A stretch of 12,725 nt of DNA from JBAYZQ01 sp041672385. Its GTDB lineage: Bacteria > Spirochaetota > Spirochaetia > Sphaerochaetales > Sphaerochaetaceae. Below the pieces are notes generated by a model. That model was given only the letters and a program-made list of their open reading frames with translations, did no database searches and was not told the DNA's origin. The DNA lies in assembly GCA_041672385.1 (NCBI GenBank), contig JBAYZQ010000051.1:1-12725 (forward strand), written 5' to 3'. Both the position numbers and the translations under genes were made by a program. Positions 1 to 6,451 of this stretch are shown piece after piece. Every line of letters begins with the position of its first letter. Position 1 is the stretch's first letter.

Positions 1-95
1 CAATTTCCAACATATTGACTGGATGAAGTCAAATTGTTAAACATAGTCGTTTTGCCGCAATTTGGATTTCCGGCAAGGGCAATTTTTAAACTCAT
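1..95 (-). CDS. feoB: FeoB ferrous iron transporter, N-terminal fragment (partial at window edge)
   Basis: Only the first 31 codons are inside the window; the rest runs off the left edge. The start reads MSLKIALAGNPNCGKTTMFN, so the G1/P-loop GNPNCGKT at residues 9-16 is complete. This spacing from the start and the NPNCGKT form are typical of the G domain of FeoB, the inner-membrane Fe(II) transporter. An AGGAG ribosome binding site lies 6 bases before the ATG. The gene follows two FeoA-type genes in the same direction, which supports the call over other small GTPases. The 43-base gap to feoA contains a 14-bp palindrome and a possible promoter, so feoB may have some control of its own. Confidence 0.9.
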   Translation of the reverse strand, partial: MSLKIALAGNPNCGKTTMFNNLTSSSQYVGN

Positions 96-105
96 GCAAT
101 TCTCC

Positions 106-119
106 TTAGTTATAACTAA
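106..119. promoter_or_regulatory. Palindromic operator between feoA and feoB
   Basis: TTAGTTATAACTAA is a perfect 14-bp palindrome. Its downstream edge runs into the AGGAG of feoB. A near copy (14 of 16 bases over the extended site) sits in front of the first feoA gene at 595-610, in the same position relative to ribosome binding site and start codon. The form (TTAG...CTAA) resembles sites of DtxR/MntR/TroR-family metal repressors more than the classical Fur box; the regulator is inferred and none is encoded in this window. Confidence 0.6.
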
Positions 120-124
120 CTTTA

Positions 125-152
125 TTCATAAATTTTTTTTATTCAACTTCAA
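125..152 (-). promoter_or_regulatory. Possible internal promoter for feoB
   Basis: On the minus strand TTGAAG (147-152) and TATGAA (125-130) are separated by 16 bases. They would place the transcription start inside the palindrome at 106-119. The -35 lies at the end of feoA. The match is weak and the region is A/T-rich, so this is a candidate only, supported mainly by having the same layout as the stronger promoter/operator at 595-645. Confidence 0.3.
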
Positions 153-360
153 TAAGACTAGATTCAAATTTTCTAAGGCTTAATTCATAACCACGAACAT
201 TTAGTTGCATTGGATCTCCCAACGGAGCTACCTTAATAACTTTTACCATAATATTCTTTGTAATTCCCATTTCCATAATTCTTCTTCTCAATAAACCTTC
301 ACCGTTTAATTTAACAATTTTTACCTGTTCCCCTGGCTTTACACAATCTAAAGTTCTCAT
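139..360 (-). CDS. feoA: FeoA, ferrous iron transport accessory protein
   Basis: A 73-residue protein that is a classical FeoA: an SH3-like beta barrel with LLRRRIMEMGI at residues 23-33 followed by VAPLGDPMQLNVRGYELSLRK at about 44-64, the family's signature block. FeoA is a small cytoplasmic partner thought to modulate FeoB through its cytoplasmic G domain. The ATG at 360 is preceded by AGGAG at 7 bases. The gene starts 9 bases after the first feoA-like gene and is followed 43 bases later by feoB, so it is the middle gene of a feoA-feoA-feoB operon. Length is normal for the family. Confidence 0.93.
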   Translation of the reverse strand: MRTLDCVKPGEQVKIVKLNGEGLLRRRIMEMGITKNIMVKVIKVAPLGDPMQLNVRGYELSLRKFESSLIEVE

Positions 361-369
361 TTATAACTC

Positions 370-582
370 CTATACTAAAATTTTGTTTGCTGTATCACGA
401 TTTAAAGCTATCCGACTATCTTTAATTTGAATTATTAAATTACCATAAAGAACTGAAACAATTTTAACTGGAGAACCTACTACAAATCCCAGTTCGCCAA
501 GATGTCTTTTAACTTTATCATTTCCGTTTATCTTTTTTATTGAAGAATTTTTGCCTATTTCAAAAAGTGCTAATGGAATCAT
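370..582 (-). CDS. feoA: Second FeoA-domain protein (FeoA-like)
   Basis: A 70-residue FeoA-domain protein starting MIPLALFEIGKNSSIKKI, with KRHLGELGFVVGSPVKIVS in the middle and the ending RIALNRDTANKILV. These are the marks of the shorter FeoA variant often found next to a classical FeoA and FeoB in anaerobes. The frame is open further upstream to a TTG at 627, but I choose the ATG at 582. It has AGGGAG 6 bases upstream, the longer reading would begin upstream of the predicted transcription start, and it would translate the operator at 595-610. The gene is first in the feo operon and ends 9 bases before the next feoA. Confidence 0.88.
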   Translation of the reverse strand: MIPLALFEIGKNSSIKKINGNDKVKRHLGELGFVVGSPVKIVSVLYGNLIIQIKDSRIALNRDTANKILV

Positions 583-594
583 AATCGCTCCCTT

Positions 595-610
595 GTTAGT
601 TATGACTAAC
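595..610. promoter_or_regulatory. Palindromic operator upstream of the feo operon
   Basis: GTTAGTTATGACTAAC is a 16-bp palindrome with 7 of 8 base pairs symmetric. It lies 6 bases downstream of the -10 element of the feo promoter, so it covers the expected transcription start, a usual position for a repressor. A sister site is at 106-119 before feoB. A DtxR/TroR-like iron or manganese repressor is the likely reader, by inference from site shape and the genes controlled. Confidence 0.7.
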
Positions 611-616
611 ATTGAG

Positions 617-645
617 AGTGTAACCAAATCACATATTTATGTCAA
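617..645 (-). promoter_or_regulatory. Sigma-70 type promoter of the feo operon
   Basis: On the minus strand TTGACA (640-645, perfect -35) and TACACT (617-622, 4 of 6) are separated by exactly 17 bases. The predicted start near 610 gives a leader of about 28 bases that contains the palindrome at 595-610 and the ribosome binding site. The promoter lies in the short gap after the sugar kinase gene, where I see no terminator hairpin, so some read-through from that gene into feo is possible. Confidence 0.75.
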
Positions 646-663
646 TATTCTTATTAAATTTTA

Positions 664-1578
664 TTAAAACAAGCTTCCAACTTTACTACAAGTCGCTTTT
701 TTTGACCCACATTGACTAGCTAAAACTAAACATTCCTTGAAAGCTTTTTTTCTTAAAAGACCTACAGCTAATCCAGCAGTAAAGGCATCCCCACAACCAA
801 CGGTATTTACCACTTTAACTTTTTCAATTTCTTTTTCTTGTAAATTTAAATCTTTATCCAAAAACCAAGTAGGATATTTTCCTCTAGTAATGATACACAT
901 GGCGTTATTATTTAAGTAAATTTCTTTCATTTTATCAAAAACTATATTTTTTATTTGAAGATTTTCATCTTGCTCCATTAGATTAGATTTATCTAAAAAA
1001 GTATCAGCAAATTCTGATAAATTGACTTTTATATAATCAGGATTGAATTTTAGGCTATCAAGTAAATCGAAACCTTTGATATCCAAAATTACTTGTTTGC
1101 CATTTTCCTTTGCTATTCTTACCATATCTGCAATAAAATCTTTACGATAACCAGGAGCTCTCGTTCCTGAAAATACAACAATTGAAAATTCTTTTAAGGC
1201 CTTTTTATATTTATCAAGAATTTTGTTTCCTGTCTCAAAATCTACACTTTCAGGTTCTTGAACCAATTCTGTGGTTTTACCATCATTCAAGGTAACACAG
1301 GTTCGAATTGGACTTTTACTATCTGCTGAGATTATATTAACATTATCTTTTAAAGCTAGTTTAATAAATTCTTCAACTCTTTCACCACCAAGATGAGAAA
1401 GAAGAACAGCATCTTCATTAAGTTGCTTTATCATTCTAACTACATTTACACCCTTTCCAGAAGCAAAATTAGTGTAATTTTTTGTACGATTTACTTCGCC
1501 TTGATTTAGTTTGTCAAAATTAAAGGTAATTTGAAAAGTTGGATTTAAACAAACAACTAATACTCTTTCTTTTTCCAT
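664..1578 (-). CDS. PfkB-family sugar kinase, 1-phosphofructokinase (FruK/LacC) type
   Basis: A 304-residue ribokinase-fold kinase. The N terminus has LNPTFQITF at 11-19, GEVNR at 27-31 and the glycine motif ASGKGVNVVR at 39-48, the pattern of the FruK/LacC branch that phosphorylates fructose 1-phosphate or tagatose 6-phosphate. The C-terminal signature is VVNTVGCGDAFTAG at 257-270, with the presumed catalytic base D264 in GCGD; most relatives have GAGD. The mid-protein stretch SGTRAPG (137-143) replaces the common SGSLPPG. These departures leave the substrate uncertain. The ATG at 1578 has AAGGA 8 bases upstream, overlapping the stop of the preceding transporter gene, with a 4-base gap. It is the last gene of a ppdK - transporter - kinase unit, which suggests carbohydrate metabolism. 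Confidence 0.85.
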   Translation of the reverse strand: MEKERVLVVCLNPTFQITFNFDKLNQGEVNRTKNYTNFASGKGVNVVRMIKQLNEDAVLLSHLGGERVEEFIKLALKDNVNIISADSKSPIRTCVTLNDGKTTELVQEPESVDFETGNKILDKYKKALKEFSIVVFSGTRAPGYRKDFIADMVRIAKENGKQVILDIKGFDLLDSLKFNPDYIKVNLSEFADTFLDKSNLMEQDENLQIKNIVFDKMKEIYLNNNAMCIITRGKYPTWFLDKDLNLQEKEIEKVKVVNTVGCGDAFTAGLAVGLLRKKAFKECLVLASQCGSKKATCSKVGSLF

Positions 1579-1582
1579 ATTC

Positions 1583-2485
1583 TCATTCCTTTTTCTTTAA
1601 ATTATATCTAAACATTAAAAATGCCATTGATAGAATAATCAAATATCCAAAAATACTAAACACATCCGGATACTGAGAAAACACAATAATACCATAAATT
1701 GAGGCAAATAAAATCTGAGAATAATCATAAATGGAGATTTCTCTCGCTTTGGCAAAGAAATAGGCATTGGTAATAAAGTATTGTCCACCCAAAGCAGCTA
1801 GACCAACACACAAAAGCAATAGTATTTGTTGTAAGGTCATGGGATTATAAAAAAATATTAGATAAGGAGCTGTTAAAATAGTGGAAAAAGCCGAAAAGAA
1901 CACAACGACTACGGAGCTTTTTACTCCCGAGGAACGAAGTTTCCCCACAAAAGCATAAGCACTTCCCGCCCCTATAGCTCCTATGAAACCAATAAAGGCA
2001 GGAAAGGATTTGGCAAAATCAAAAGAAGGTTTTATGACAAAAAGGCTACCTACAAAGGCGACTATTATCATTAAAATCTGTTTGAAATTAACTTTTTCTT
2101 TTAAAATAAGAAAACTAAAAATTATCGCAAAAAAAGGAGATAATTTATTAAGCATCGTTGCATCTGATAAATATAGATGGTCCACTGCATAAAAATTACA
2201 AATCATTCCAATTGTTCCACAGGCAGATCGTAAAATTAAATATTTAAACGTTCCTGGTTTTATTATTTTCTCTTCTTTGCTACCATTTTTTGCTCGTTCC
2301 TTTCTTTCAGAATTAATCAAAATTGCAAAACCAAAGACAAAAGCAAAAAGGTTTCTAAAAAAACTTTTTTGAAATACTGAGATATCTCCAACTAAGCGAA
2401 CAAACAAGCTCATGGTAGCAAAACAGAAACCAGCTAATATTATACAAATAATACCCTTAATCTTCTGTTTGCTATCACTATCCAT
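1583..2485 (-). CDS. EamA/DMT-superfamily membrane transporter
   Basis: A 300-residue, strongly hydrophobic protein with about ten predicted membrane segments arranged as two EamA repeats, roughly residues 10-150 and 160-295. The first segment begins at IKGIICIILAGFCFATMSLFVR, typical of EamA exporters. The loop ERKERAKNGSKEEKII (about 60-75) is charged. The family exports or exchanges metabolites such as amino acids or nucleotide sugars; substrate cannot be read from sequence. Its ATG is 9 bases after the ppdK stop. The only Shine-Dalgarno-like stretch (GGAG) lies 15 bases upstream inside the ppdK end, so translational coupling is likely. It ends 4 bases before the sugar kinase. Confidence 0.88.
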   Translation of the reverse strand: MDSDSKQKIKGIICIILAGFCFATMSLFVRLVGDISVFQKSFFRNLFAFVFGFAILINSERKERAKNGSKEEKIIKPGTFKYLILRSACGTIGMICNFYAVDHLYLSDATMLNKLSPFFAIIFSFLILKEKVNFKQILMIIVAFVGSLFVIKPSFDFAKSFPAFIGFIGAIGAGSAYAFVGKLRSSGVKSSVVVVFFSAFSTILTAPYLIFFYNPMTLQQILLLLCVGLAALGGQYFITNAYFFAKAREISIYDYSQILFASIYGIIVFSQYPDVFSIFGYLIILSMAFLMFRYNLKKKE

Positions 2486-2494
2486 TAAATTTTT

Positions 2495-5194
2495 CTATTT
2501 CTCCATTAATACAGCTTGAGCTGCGGCTAAACGAGCAACCGGAACTCTAAAAGGAGAACAAGAAACATAATTTAACCCTATCTTTTGACAGAAAGCAATA
2601 GTTTTAGGATCACCACCATGCTCTCCACAAATTCCTAATTTTATATCTGGTCTAGTTTTTCTACCAAGTTCAGTTGCTATTTTTACCAGTTTTCCAACGC
2701 CTTCTTCATCAATAGTTGCAAATGGATCATACTCATAAAATTGTTTATCAGCATCTTTAACATAATGACCAAGAAAACTAGCTGCATCATCTCTACTAAA
2801 TCCACAAGTCATTTGGGTTAAATCATTAGTACCGAAACTGAAGAATTCAGCTTCTTTTGCAATTTCATCTGCAGTAATTGCAGCTCTAGGCACCTCAATC
2901 ATTGTTCCTATTTTGTAATCAATTGTAGCTTTCTTTTCTTCAAAAATTAATTTAATTTCTTCAACTGCAATCTTTTTACAATAATTAAATTCTTTATAGT
3001 TACCTACAAGTGGAATCATAATTTCTGGATGAACTTCAATCCCGGATTTCTTTACCAAAATTGCCGCTTCAATAATTGCACGAACTTGCATGCGAAGAAT
3101 TTCTGGATAAACAATTGCTAGTCTACAACCTCTAAAACCTAACATTGGGTTAAATTCATGAAGGCTATTAATTTTTTGTGCAATATCATCAACACTCATT
3201 CCAAGTTGTAATGCCATTTCATGTCTTGAGGTATGATCATTTGGAAGGAATTCGTGCAAAGGTGGATCCAAAAGCCTAATATTTGCAGAAAGACCATTTA
3301 ACTCTGTAAAAATATCAATGAAATCTTGTCTTTGCATTGGTAGCAATTCTTTTAATGCAACTTCTCTTTCTTTTACATTATTAGCAAGAATCATTTTTCT
3401 TATGCTAATAATTCGAGAACCACCAAAAAACATATGTTCAGTTCTACAAAGTCCAATACCTTCGGCACCAAGCATCTTTGCATTGTGAACATCTTTTGGA
3501 GTATCAGCATTAGTTCTAACACCCATTGTTTTAATTTCATTAACATAAGTCATGAATTGTTTATAATTTTTGAAAATAGTTGATTCGTTTTCTTTCATCT
3601 GTCCAGAAAGAACCTGCATAATTTCAGGGTCTCTAACAGCAATTTTTGCAGCATAAATATGACCTGTAAAGCCATCCATACTCATAAAATCCCCTTCTTT
3701 CAAAATTGTTGAATTACATTCTAAAGTTTTTTTTATAAGATTGATTTTAATGTCACCGACACCACTTACACAAGGACATCCCATTCCACGAGCTACAACG
3801 GCTGCATGACTTGTCATTCCACCTCGGCAGGTAATAACACCTTTACTTATAGCCATTCCACCAATGTCTTCTGGGCTTGTTTCAGTTCTTACTAAAATTA
3901 CATCATGGCCTAAGGCTGCCATTTCCTCGGCTTTTGCTGCTGTAAAATAAATTTCACCACAAGCTCCACCTGGAGAAGCATTCAAACCCGTTGAAAGCGG
4001 AATTAAAGACATTTCTTTAATAACTTTATTATCAAGAACTGGAGCAAATAATTTACTAAACTCACCAGCCGGAACTCTTGATACTGCAGTCTTTTTATCG
4101 ATTAAACCTTCTTCAACCATTTCAACTTGAGTTCTTAACCAGCTAAATATTGTCCTTTTAGCATTACGAGTTTGAAGCATAAAGAGCTTTCCATCTTGAA
4201 TTGTAAATTCAATATCTTGCATATCAAAATAGTGAGCTTCAAGAGTTTTTCTAATATCACAAAGTTGATCATAAATTTCTGGGTTAATTTCTTGCAACGT
4301 ATCTATTGTATTAGGAGTTCTAATTCCTGCAACAACATCTTCACCCTGAGCATTCATCAAAAATTCACCATAAAAATTATTATCACCACTTGATGGATCC
4401 CTTGTAAAAGCAACCCCAGTTCCACTGGTTTCACCCATGTTTCCAAAAACCATAGATTGAACATTAACTGCAGTTCCTAAAAGACCTTTGATATCATTCA
4501 TCTGTCTATATTTCTTAGCTCTTTCATTATTCCAAGAACCAAATACTGCATCAATTGCTTTGAAAAGTTGAACTAAAGGATCTGTAGGGAATTGTTCACC
4601 TGTGTAATGCTTATAAATCCTTCGATATCTTTTAATAACACTTTTTAAATCATCTACGTTAAGTTCAGTATCATAGACTTTATCTTCCTCTTCTTTAACG
4701 TCTTGGAAGGCTTGTTCGAATTCGCTGTGGGGTACTCCCATGACAACGTCTCCAAACATCTGCATAAATCTCCTGTAACTGTCCCAAGCAAATCTTTCGT
4801 TTCCTGTTTTCCTAATTAAACCCTGAACTGAATCAGCATTTAAACCTAAATTTAAAACCGTATCCATCATTCCCGGCATAGACTGGGCTGCGCCTGAACG
4901 TACAGAAACTAAAAGAGGGTTATCCTTGTCTCCAAGTTTAGCCCCCATCATCTTCTCTAGTTTTGATAAATTCTTTAAAACCTCTTCTTTTAATCCTTCT
5001 GGATAGGAATCCTCATTTTTTGAAAAATATTCACAAGCTTCCGTACTGATTGTGAATCCAGGTGGAACTGGAAGTTGCAAAGCAGTCATTTCTGCTAAAT
5101 TTGCGCCCTTACCACCGAGTAAATCTTTCATTGAAGATTTTCCTTCTGCTTTTCCGTCCCCAAAAAAGAAAACGTACTTTTTCTGACTTGACAT
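2495..5194 (-). CDS. ppdK: Pyruvate, phosphate dikinase
   Basis: An 899-residue enzyme, the full normal length, that interconverts pyruvate + ATP + phosphate and phosphoenolpyruvate + AMP + pyrophosphate in the cytoplasm. The order of domains is complete. The N-terminal ATP-grasp part has GGKGANLAEM (27-36), PPGFTIS and LVSVRSGAAQSMPGMMDTVLN (95-115). The swivelling phosphohistidine domain has GGMTSHAAVVARGMGCPCVSG, with the phosphorylated His at 463. The C-terminal PEP-binding barrel has FGTNDLTQMTCGFSRDD (787-803) and GICGEHGGDP with catalytic Cys856. The ATG at 5194 has AAGGAG 6 bases upstream. In fermentative anaerobes the enzyme often works in the glycolytic direction, saving ATP by using pyrophosphate; the direction here is inference. 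It is first in a unit with a transporter and a sugar kinase. No PPDK regulatory protein gene is adjacent. Confidence 0.97.
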   Translation of the reverse strand: MSSQKKYVFFFGDGKAEGKSSMKDLLGGKGANLAEMTALQLPVPPGFTISTEACEYFSKNEDSYPEGLKEEVLKNLSKLEKMMGAKLGDKDNPLLVSVRSGAAQSMPGMMDTVLNLGLNADSVQGLIRKTGNERFAWDSYRRFMQMFGDVVMGVPHSEFEQAFQDVKEEEDKVYDTELNVDDLKSVIKRYRRIYKHYTGEQFPTDPLVQLFKAIDAVFGSWNNERAKKYRQMNDIKGLLGTAVNVQSMVFGNMGETSGTGVAFTRDPSSGDNNFYGEFLMNAQGEDVVAGIRTPNTIDTLQEINPEIYDQLCDIRKTLEAHYFDMQDIEFTIQDGKLFMLQTRNAKRTIFSWLRTQVEMVEEGLIDKKTAVSRVPAGEFSKLFAPVLDNKVIKEMSLIPLSTGLNASPGGACGEIYFTAAKAEEMAALGHDVILVRTETSPEDIGGMAISKGVITCRGGMTSHAAVVARGMGCPCVSGVGDIKINLIKKTLECNSTILKEGDFMSMDGFTGHIYAAKIAVRDPEIMQVLSGQMKENESTIFKNYKQFMTYVNEIKTMGVRTNADTPKDVHNAKMLGAEGIGLCRTEHMFFGGSRIISIRKMILANNVKEREVALKELLPMQRQDFIDIFTELNGLSANIRLLDPPLHEFLPNDHTSRHEMALQLGMSVDDIAQKINSLHEFNPMLGFRGCRLAIVYPEILRMQVRAIIEAAILVKKSGIEVHPEIMIPLVGNYKEFNYCKKIAVEEIKLIFEEKKATIDYKIGTMIEVPRAAITADEIAKEAEFFSFGTNDLTQMTCGFSRDDAASFLGHYVKDADKQFYEYDPFATIDEEGVGKLVKIATELGRKTRPDIKLGICGEHGGDPKTIAFCQKIGLNYVSCSPFRVPVARLAAAQAVLMEK

Positions 5195-5237
5195 AATTAC
5201 TCCTTAATTCTTGTTTTGTTCTTTTATATTTTTAACC

Positions 5238-5249
5238 AGATTTAAATCT
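5238..5249. promoter_or_regulatory. 12-bp palindrome overlapping the ppdK -10 region
   Basis: AGATTTAAATCT is a perfect 12-bp palindrome that overlaps five of the six bases of the predicted ppdK -10 element. Its position would suit a repressor site, but A/T-rich palindromes also arise by chance in DNA of this composition, and no second copy was seen. Confidence 0.3.
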
Positions 5250-5273
5250 AGACGATATAAAATGAGTTGTCAA
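5245..5273 (-). promoter_or_regulatory. Sigma-70 type promoter of ppdK
   Basis: On the minus strand TTGACA (5268-5273, perfect) and TAGATT (5245-5250, 4 of 6) are 17 bases apart. The start would fall near 5238, giving a leader of about 45 bases before the ppdK ATG at 5194. It lies downstream of the sigma-factor terminator at 5367-5398, so ppdK is transcribed independently of that gene. Confidence 0.65.
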
Positions 5274-5366
5274 TATTATTTTTAATTTTTAGTTTTTATA
5301 TAATTTTTTTTCAAATTTTACCTAAAATTTGTTTCAATTTGCTTATCATTTTCTATTTTTTAAAAC

Positions 5367-5398
5367 AAAAAAAAGCCGACTCAAATTAATAAGTCAGC
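5367..5398 (-). terminator. Rho-independent terminator of the sigma factor gene
   Basis: Read on the minus strand, GCTGACT (5392-5398) pairs with AGTCGGC (5375-5381) in a 7-bp stem with one G-U pair and a 10-base loop. It is followed directly by eight T (5374-5367). It sits 34 bases past the stop of the sigma factor gene. There is no T-run on the other strand, so it works for minus-strand transcripts only. Confidence 0.85.
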
Positions 5399-5431
5399 TA
5401 TCTATATGAACAGAAATTAATCTGGAAAACC

Positions 5432-6289
5432 CTAGGCTAAGAAAACCTCAAGTTCTTTAAAATCCTCGTCTTTGGAAAGATTATTCAAAACTTTCTTTTC
5501 AATTTGTCTGATTCTTTCCTTTGTTAAATTATAAAGTTCACCAATTTCCTTTAAGCTCATTTGATAATTTCCATTTAGTCCAAATCTTAGTTCAATAATG
5601 TTTCTTTCTTTATCTGAAAGTTTATCTAAGACTTTATTCATTGAACTTTTTAAAGATTCATCAAAAATATAATCTTCAACTTCTGGTAAATCACTTTCAA
5701 TAAAATCTCCAAACTTTGTTTCAGATCCGCTTCCCACTGGTGCATCTAAACTTGAAATTTCATTATTATACTTAAGCAATGAAGAAACGTCATCCTCAGA
5801 AATATTACATTTTGAACTAATTTGAGCTATAGTAGGCTCAATACCAGATCTTTCAATTTCATTTTTTGCTTTTTGTATATTAAGTAAATCTGCACCTTTA
5901 TTCATTGGAAGTCTAATTAAACGTACTTTATCTCCAATTGCTTTTAAAATTGCCTGACGAATCCACCAAACAGCATAACTAATAAAGTGATAACCTTTTT
6001 CTGGATCGAACTTATCAACAGCAGTCATAAGACCAATATTGCCTTCATTAATTAAATCCAATAAACCTAATCCTCTGTTTTGATACTGCTTTGCAATACT
6101 TACTACAAATCTTAAATTTGATTCTACAAGACGATTTCTTGAAAATAAATCTCCTGATTTAGCCTTTACTGCTAAATCATATTCTTCTTCTCTATTTAAT
6201 AACGCTATTTGATCGATTTCATGAAGATAAACTGAAAGATAATTGTCATCAGACTTATAAGCCTTCGTTTGTAACATTGTTTTTGACAT
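5432..6289 (-). CDS. Alternative sigma-70 family RNA polymerase sigma factor (group 2-like)
   Basis: A 285-residue sigma factor lacking region 1.1. Region 1.2 begins near residue 15 (DDNYLSVYLHEI). Region 2 spans about 50-120, with the core-binding LLDLINEGNIGLMTAVDKFDPEKG and the -10 recognition helix SYAVWWIRQAILKAI. Region 3 is about 122-200, beginning IRLP, the RpoS-like form rather than IRIP. Region 4 is about 215-275 with the -35 helix LTKERIRQIEKK. In region 2.4 the Thr usually found in WWIRQAIT is Leu115. The frame is open to an ATG at 6325, but I start at 6289: AAGGAG stands 7 bases before it, and a sigma-54 promoter predicts transcription starting near 6303, downstream of 6325. Length, loss of region 1.1 and its promoter argue for an alternative, stress or lifestyle factor rather than the primary sigma. 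It has its own terminator. Confidence 0.9.
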   Translation of the reverse strand: MSKTMLQTKAYKSDDNYLSVYLHEIDQIALLNREEEYDLAVKAKSGDLFSRNRLVESNLRFVVSIAKQYQNRGLGLLDLINEGNIGLMTAVDKFDPEKGYHFISYAVWWIRQAILKAIGDKVRLIRLPMNKGADLLNIQKAKNEIERSGIEPTIAQISSKCNISEDDVSSLLKYNNEISSLDAPVGSGSETKFGDFIESDLPEVEDYIFDESLKSSMNKVLDKLSDKERNIIELRFGLNGNYQMSLKEIGELYNLTKERIRQIEKKVLNNLSKDEDFKELEVFLA

Positions 6290-6299
6290 ATTAATCTCC

Positions 6300-6350
6300 T
6301 TTCTAATAATACATGCAATATGCATGCCAAAAATTAATCTTTATTAGAAA
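6300..6350. repeat. Perfect 10-bp inverted repeat bracketing the sigma-54 promoter
   Basis: The arms TTTCTAATAA (6300-6309) and TTATTAGAAA (6341-6350) are exact reverse complements separated by 31 bases. Relative to the predicted start at 6303 they cover -6 to +4 and -38 to -47, so they flank the -24/-12 element symmetrically. They could be half-sites of a regulator that loops or blocks the promoter. In RNA only one arm would be transcribed in part, so this acts as DNA if it acts at all. Confidence 0.55.
6314..6330 (-). promoter_or_regulatory. Sigma-54 (RpoN) type -24/-12 promoter of the sigma factor gene
   Basis: The minus strand reads TTGGCATGCATATTGCA. Against the published sigma-54 consensus YTGGCACG-N4-TTGCW, 12 of 13 specified bases match; the exception is T for C after TGGCA. 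The essential GG (6327-6328) and GC (6315-6316) have exact spacing. The predicted start is 6303, which gives a 14-base leader beginning with G that contains the ribosome binding site and ends at the ATG at 6289. The A/T-rich stretch upstream (6351-6451) is where an enhancer-binding activator would be expected to act. Confidence 0.75.
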
Positions 6351-6407
6351 CGCTTAAACAGTCATTTAAAATTTATTTTTTTATAATTGTATCAAATTGA
6401 CCCACAG

Positions 6408-6436
6408 AATTTATATATTGCTTAAAAACGAGTCAA
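6408..6436 (-). promoter_or_regulatory. Possible second, sigma-70 type promoter for the sigma factor gene
   Basis: On the minus strand TTGACT (6431-6436, 5 of 6) and TAAATT (6408-6413, 4 of 6) are 17 bases apart, just after the stop of the 146-residue gene. It would give a leader of more than 100 bases running through the sigma-54 site. It could supply basal expression. A/T-rich DNA gives many such matches, so confidence is low. Confidence 0.3.
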
Positions 6437-6451
6437 AATTCCTCTAAAAAA

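Noticed and set aside
595..610. Classical Fur box at the feo promoter
   Set aside because: The palindrome does not contain the GATAAT repeats of the Fur box; its TTAG...CTAA shape fits DtxR-type sites better.
583..627. Longer N terminus of the first FeoA-like protein from the TTG at 627
   Set aside because: It would start between the -35 and -10 boxes and translate the operator; the ATG at 582 has a proper ribosome binding site and matches FeoA starts.
6290..6325. Longer N terminus of the sigma factor from the ATG at 6325
   Set aside because: That ATG is part of the sigma-54 element and upstream of the predicted transcript start; the ATG at 6289 has a strong AAGGAG.
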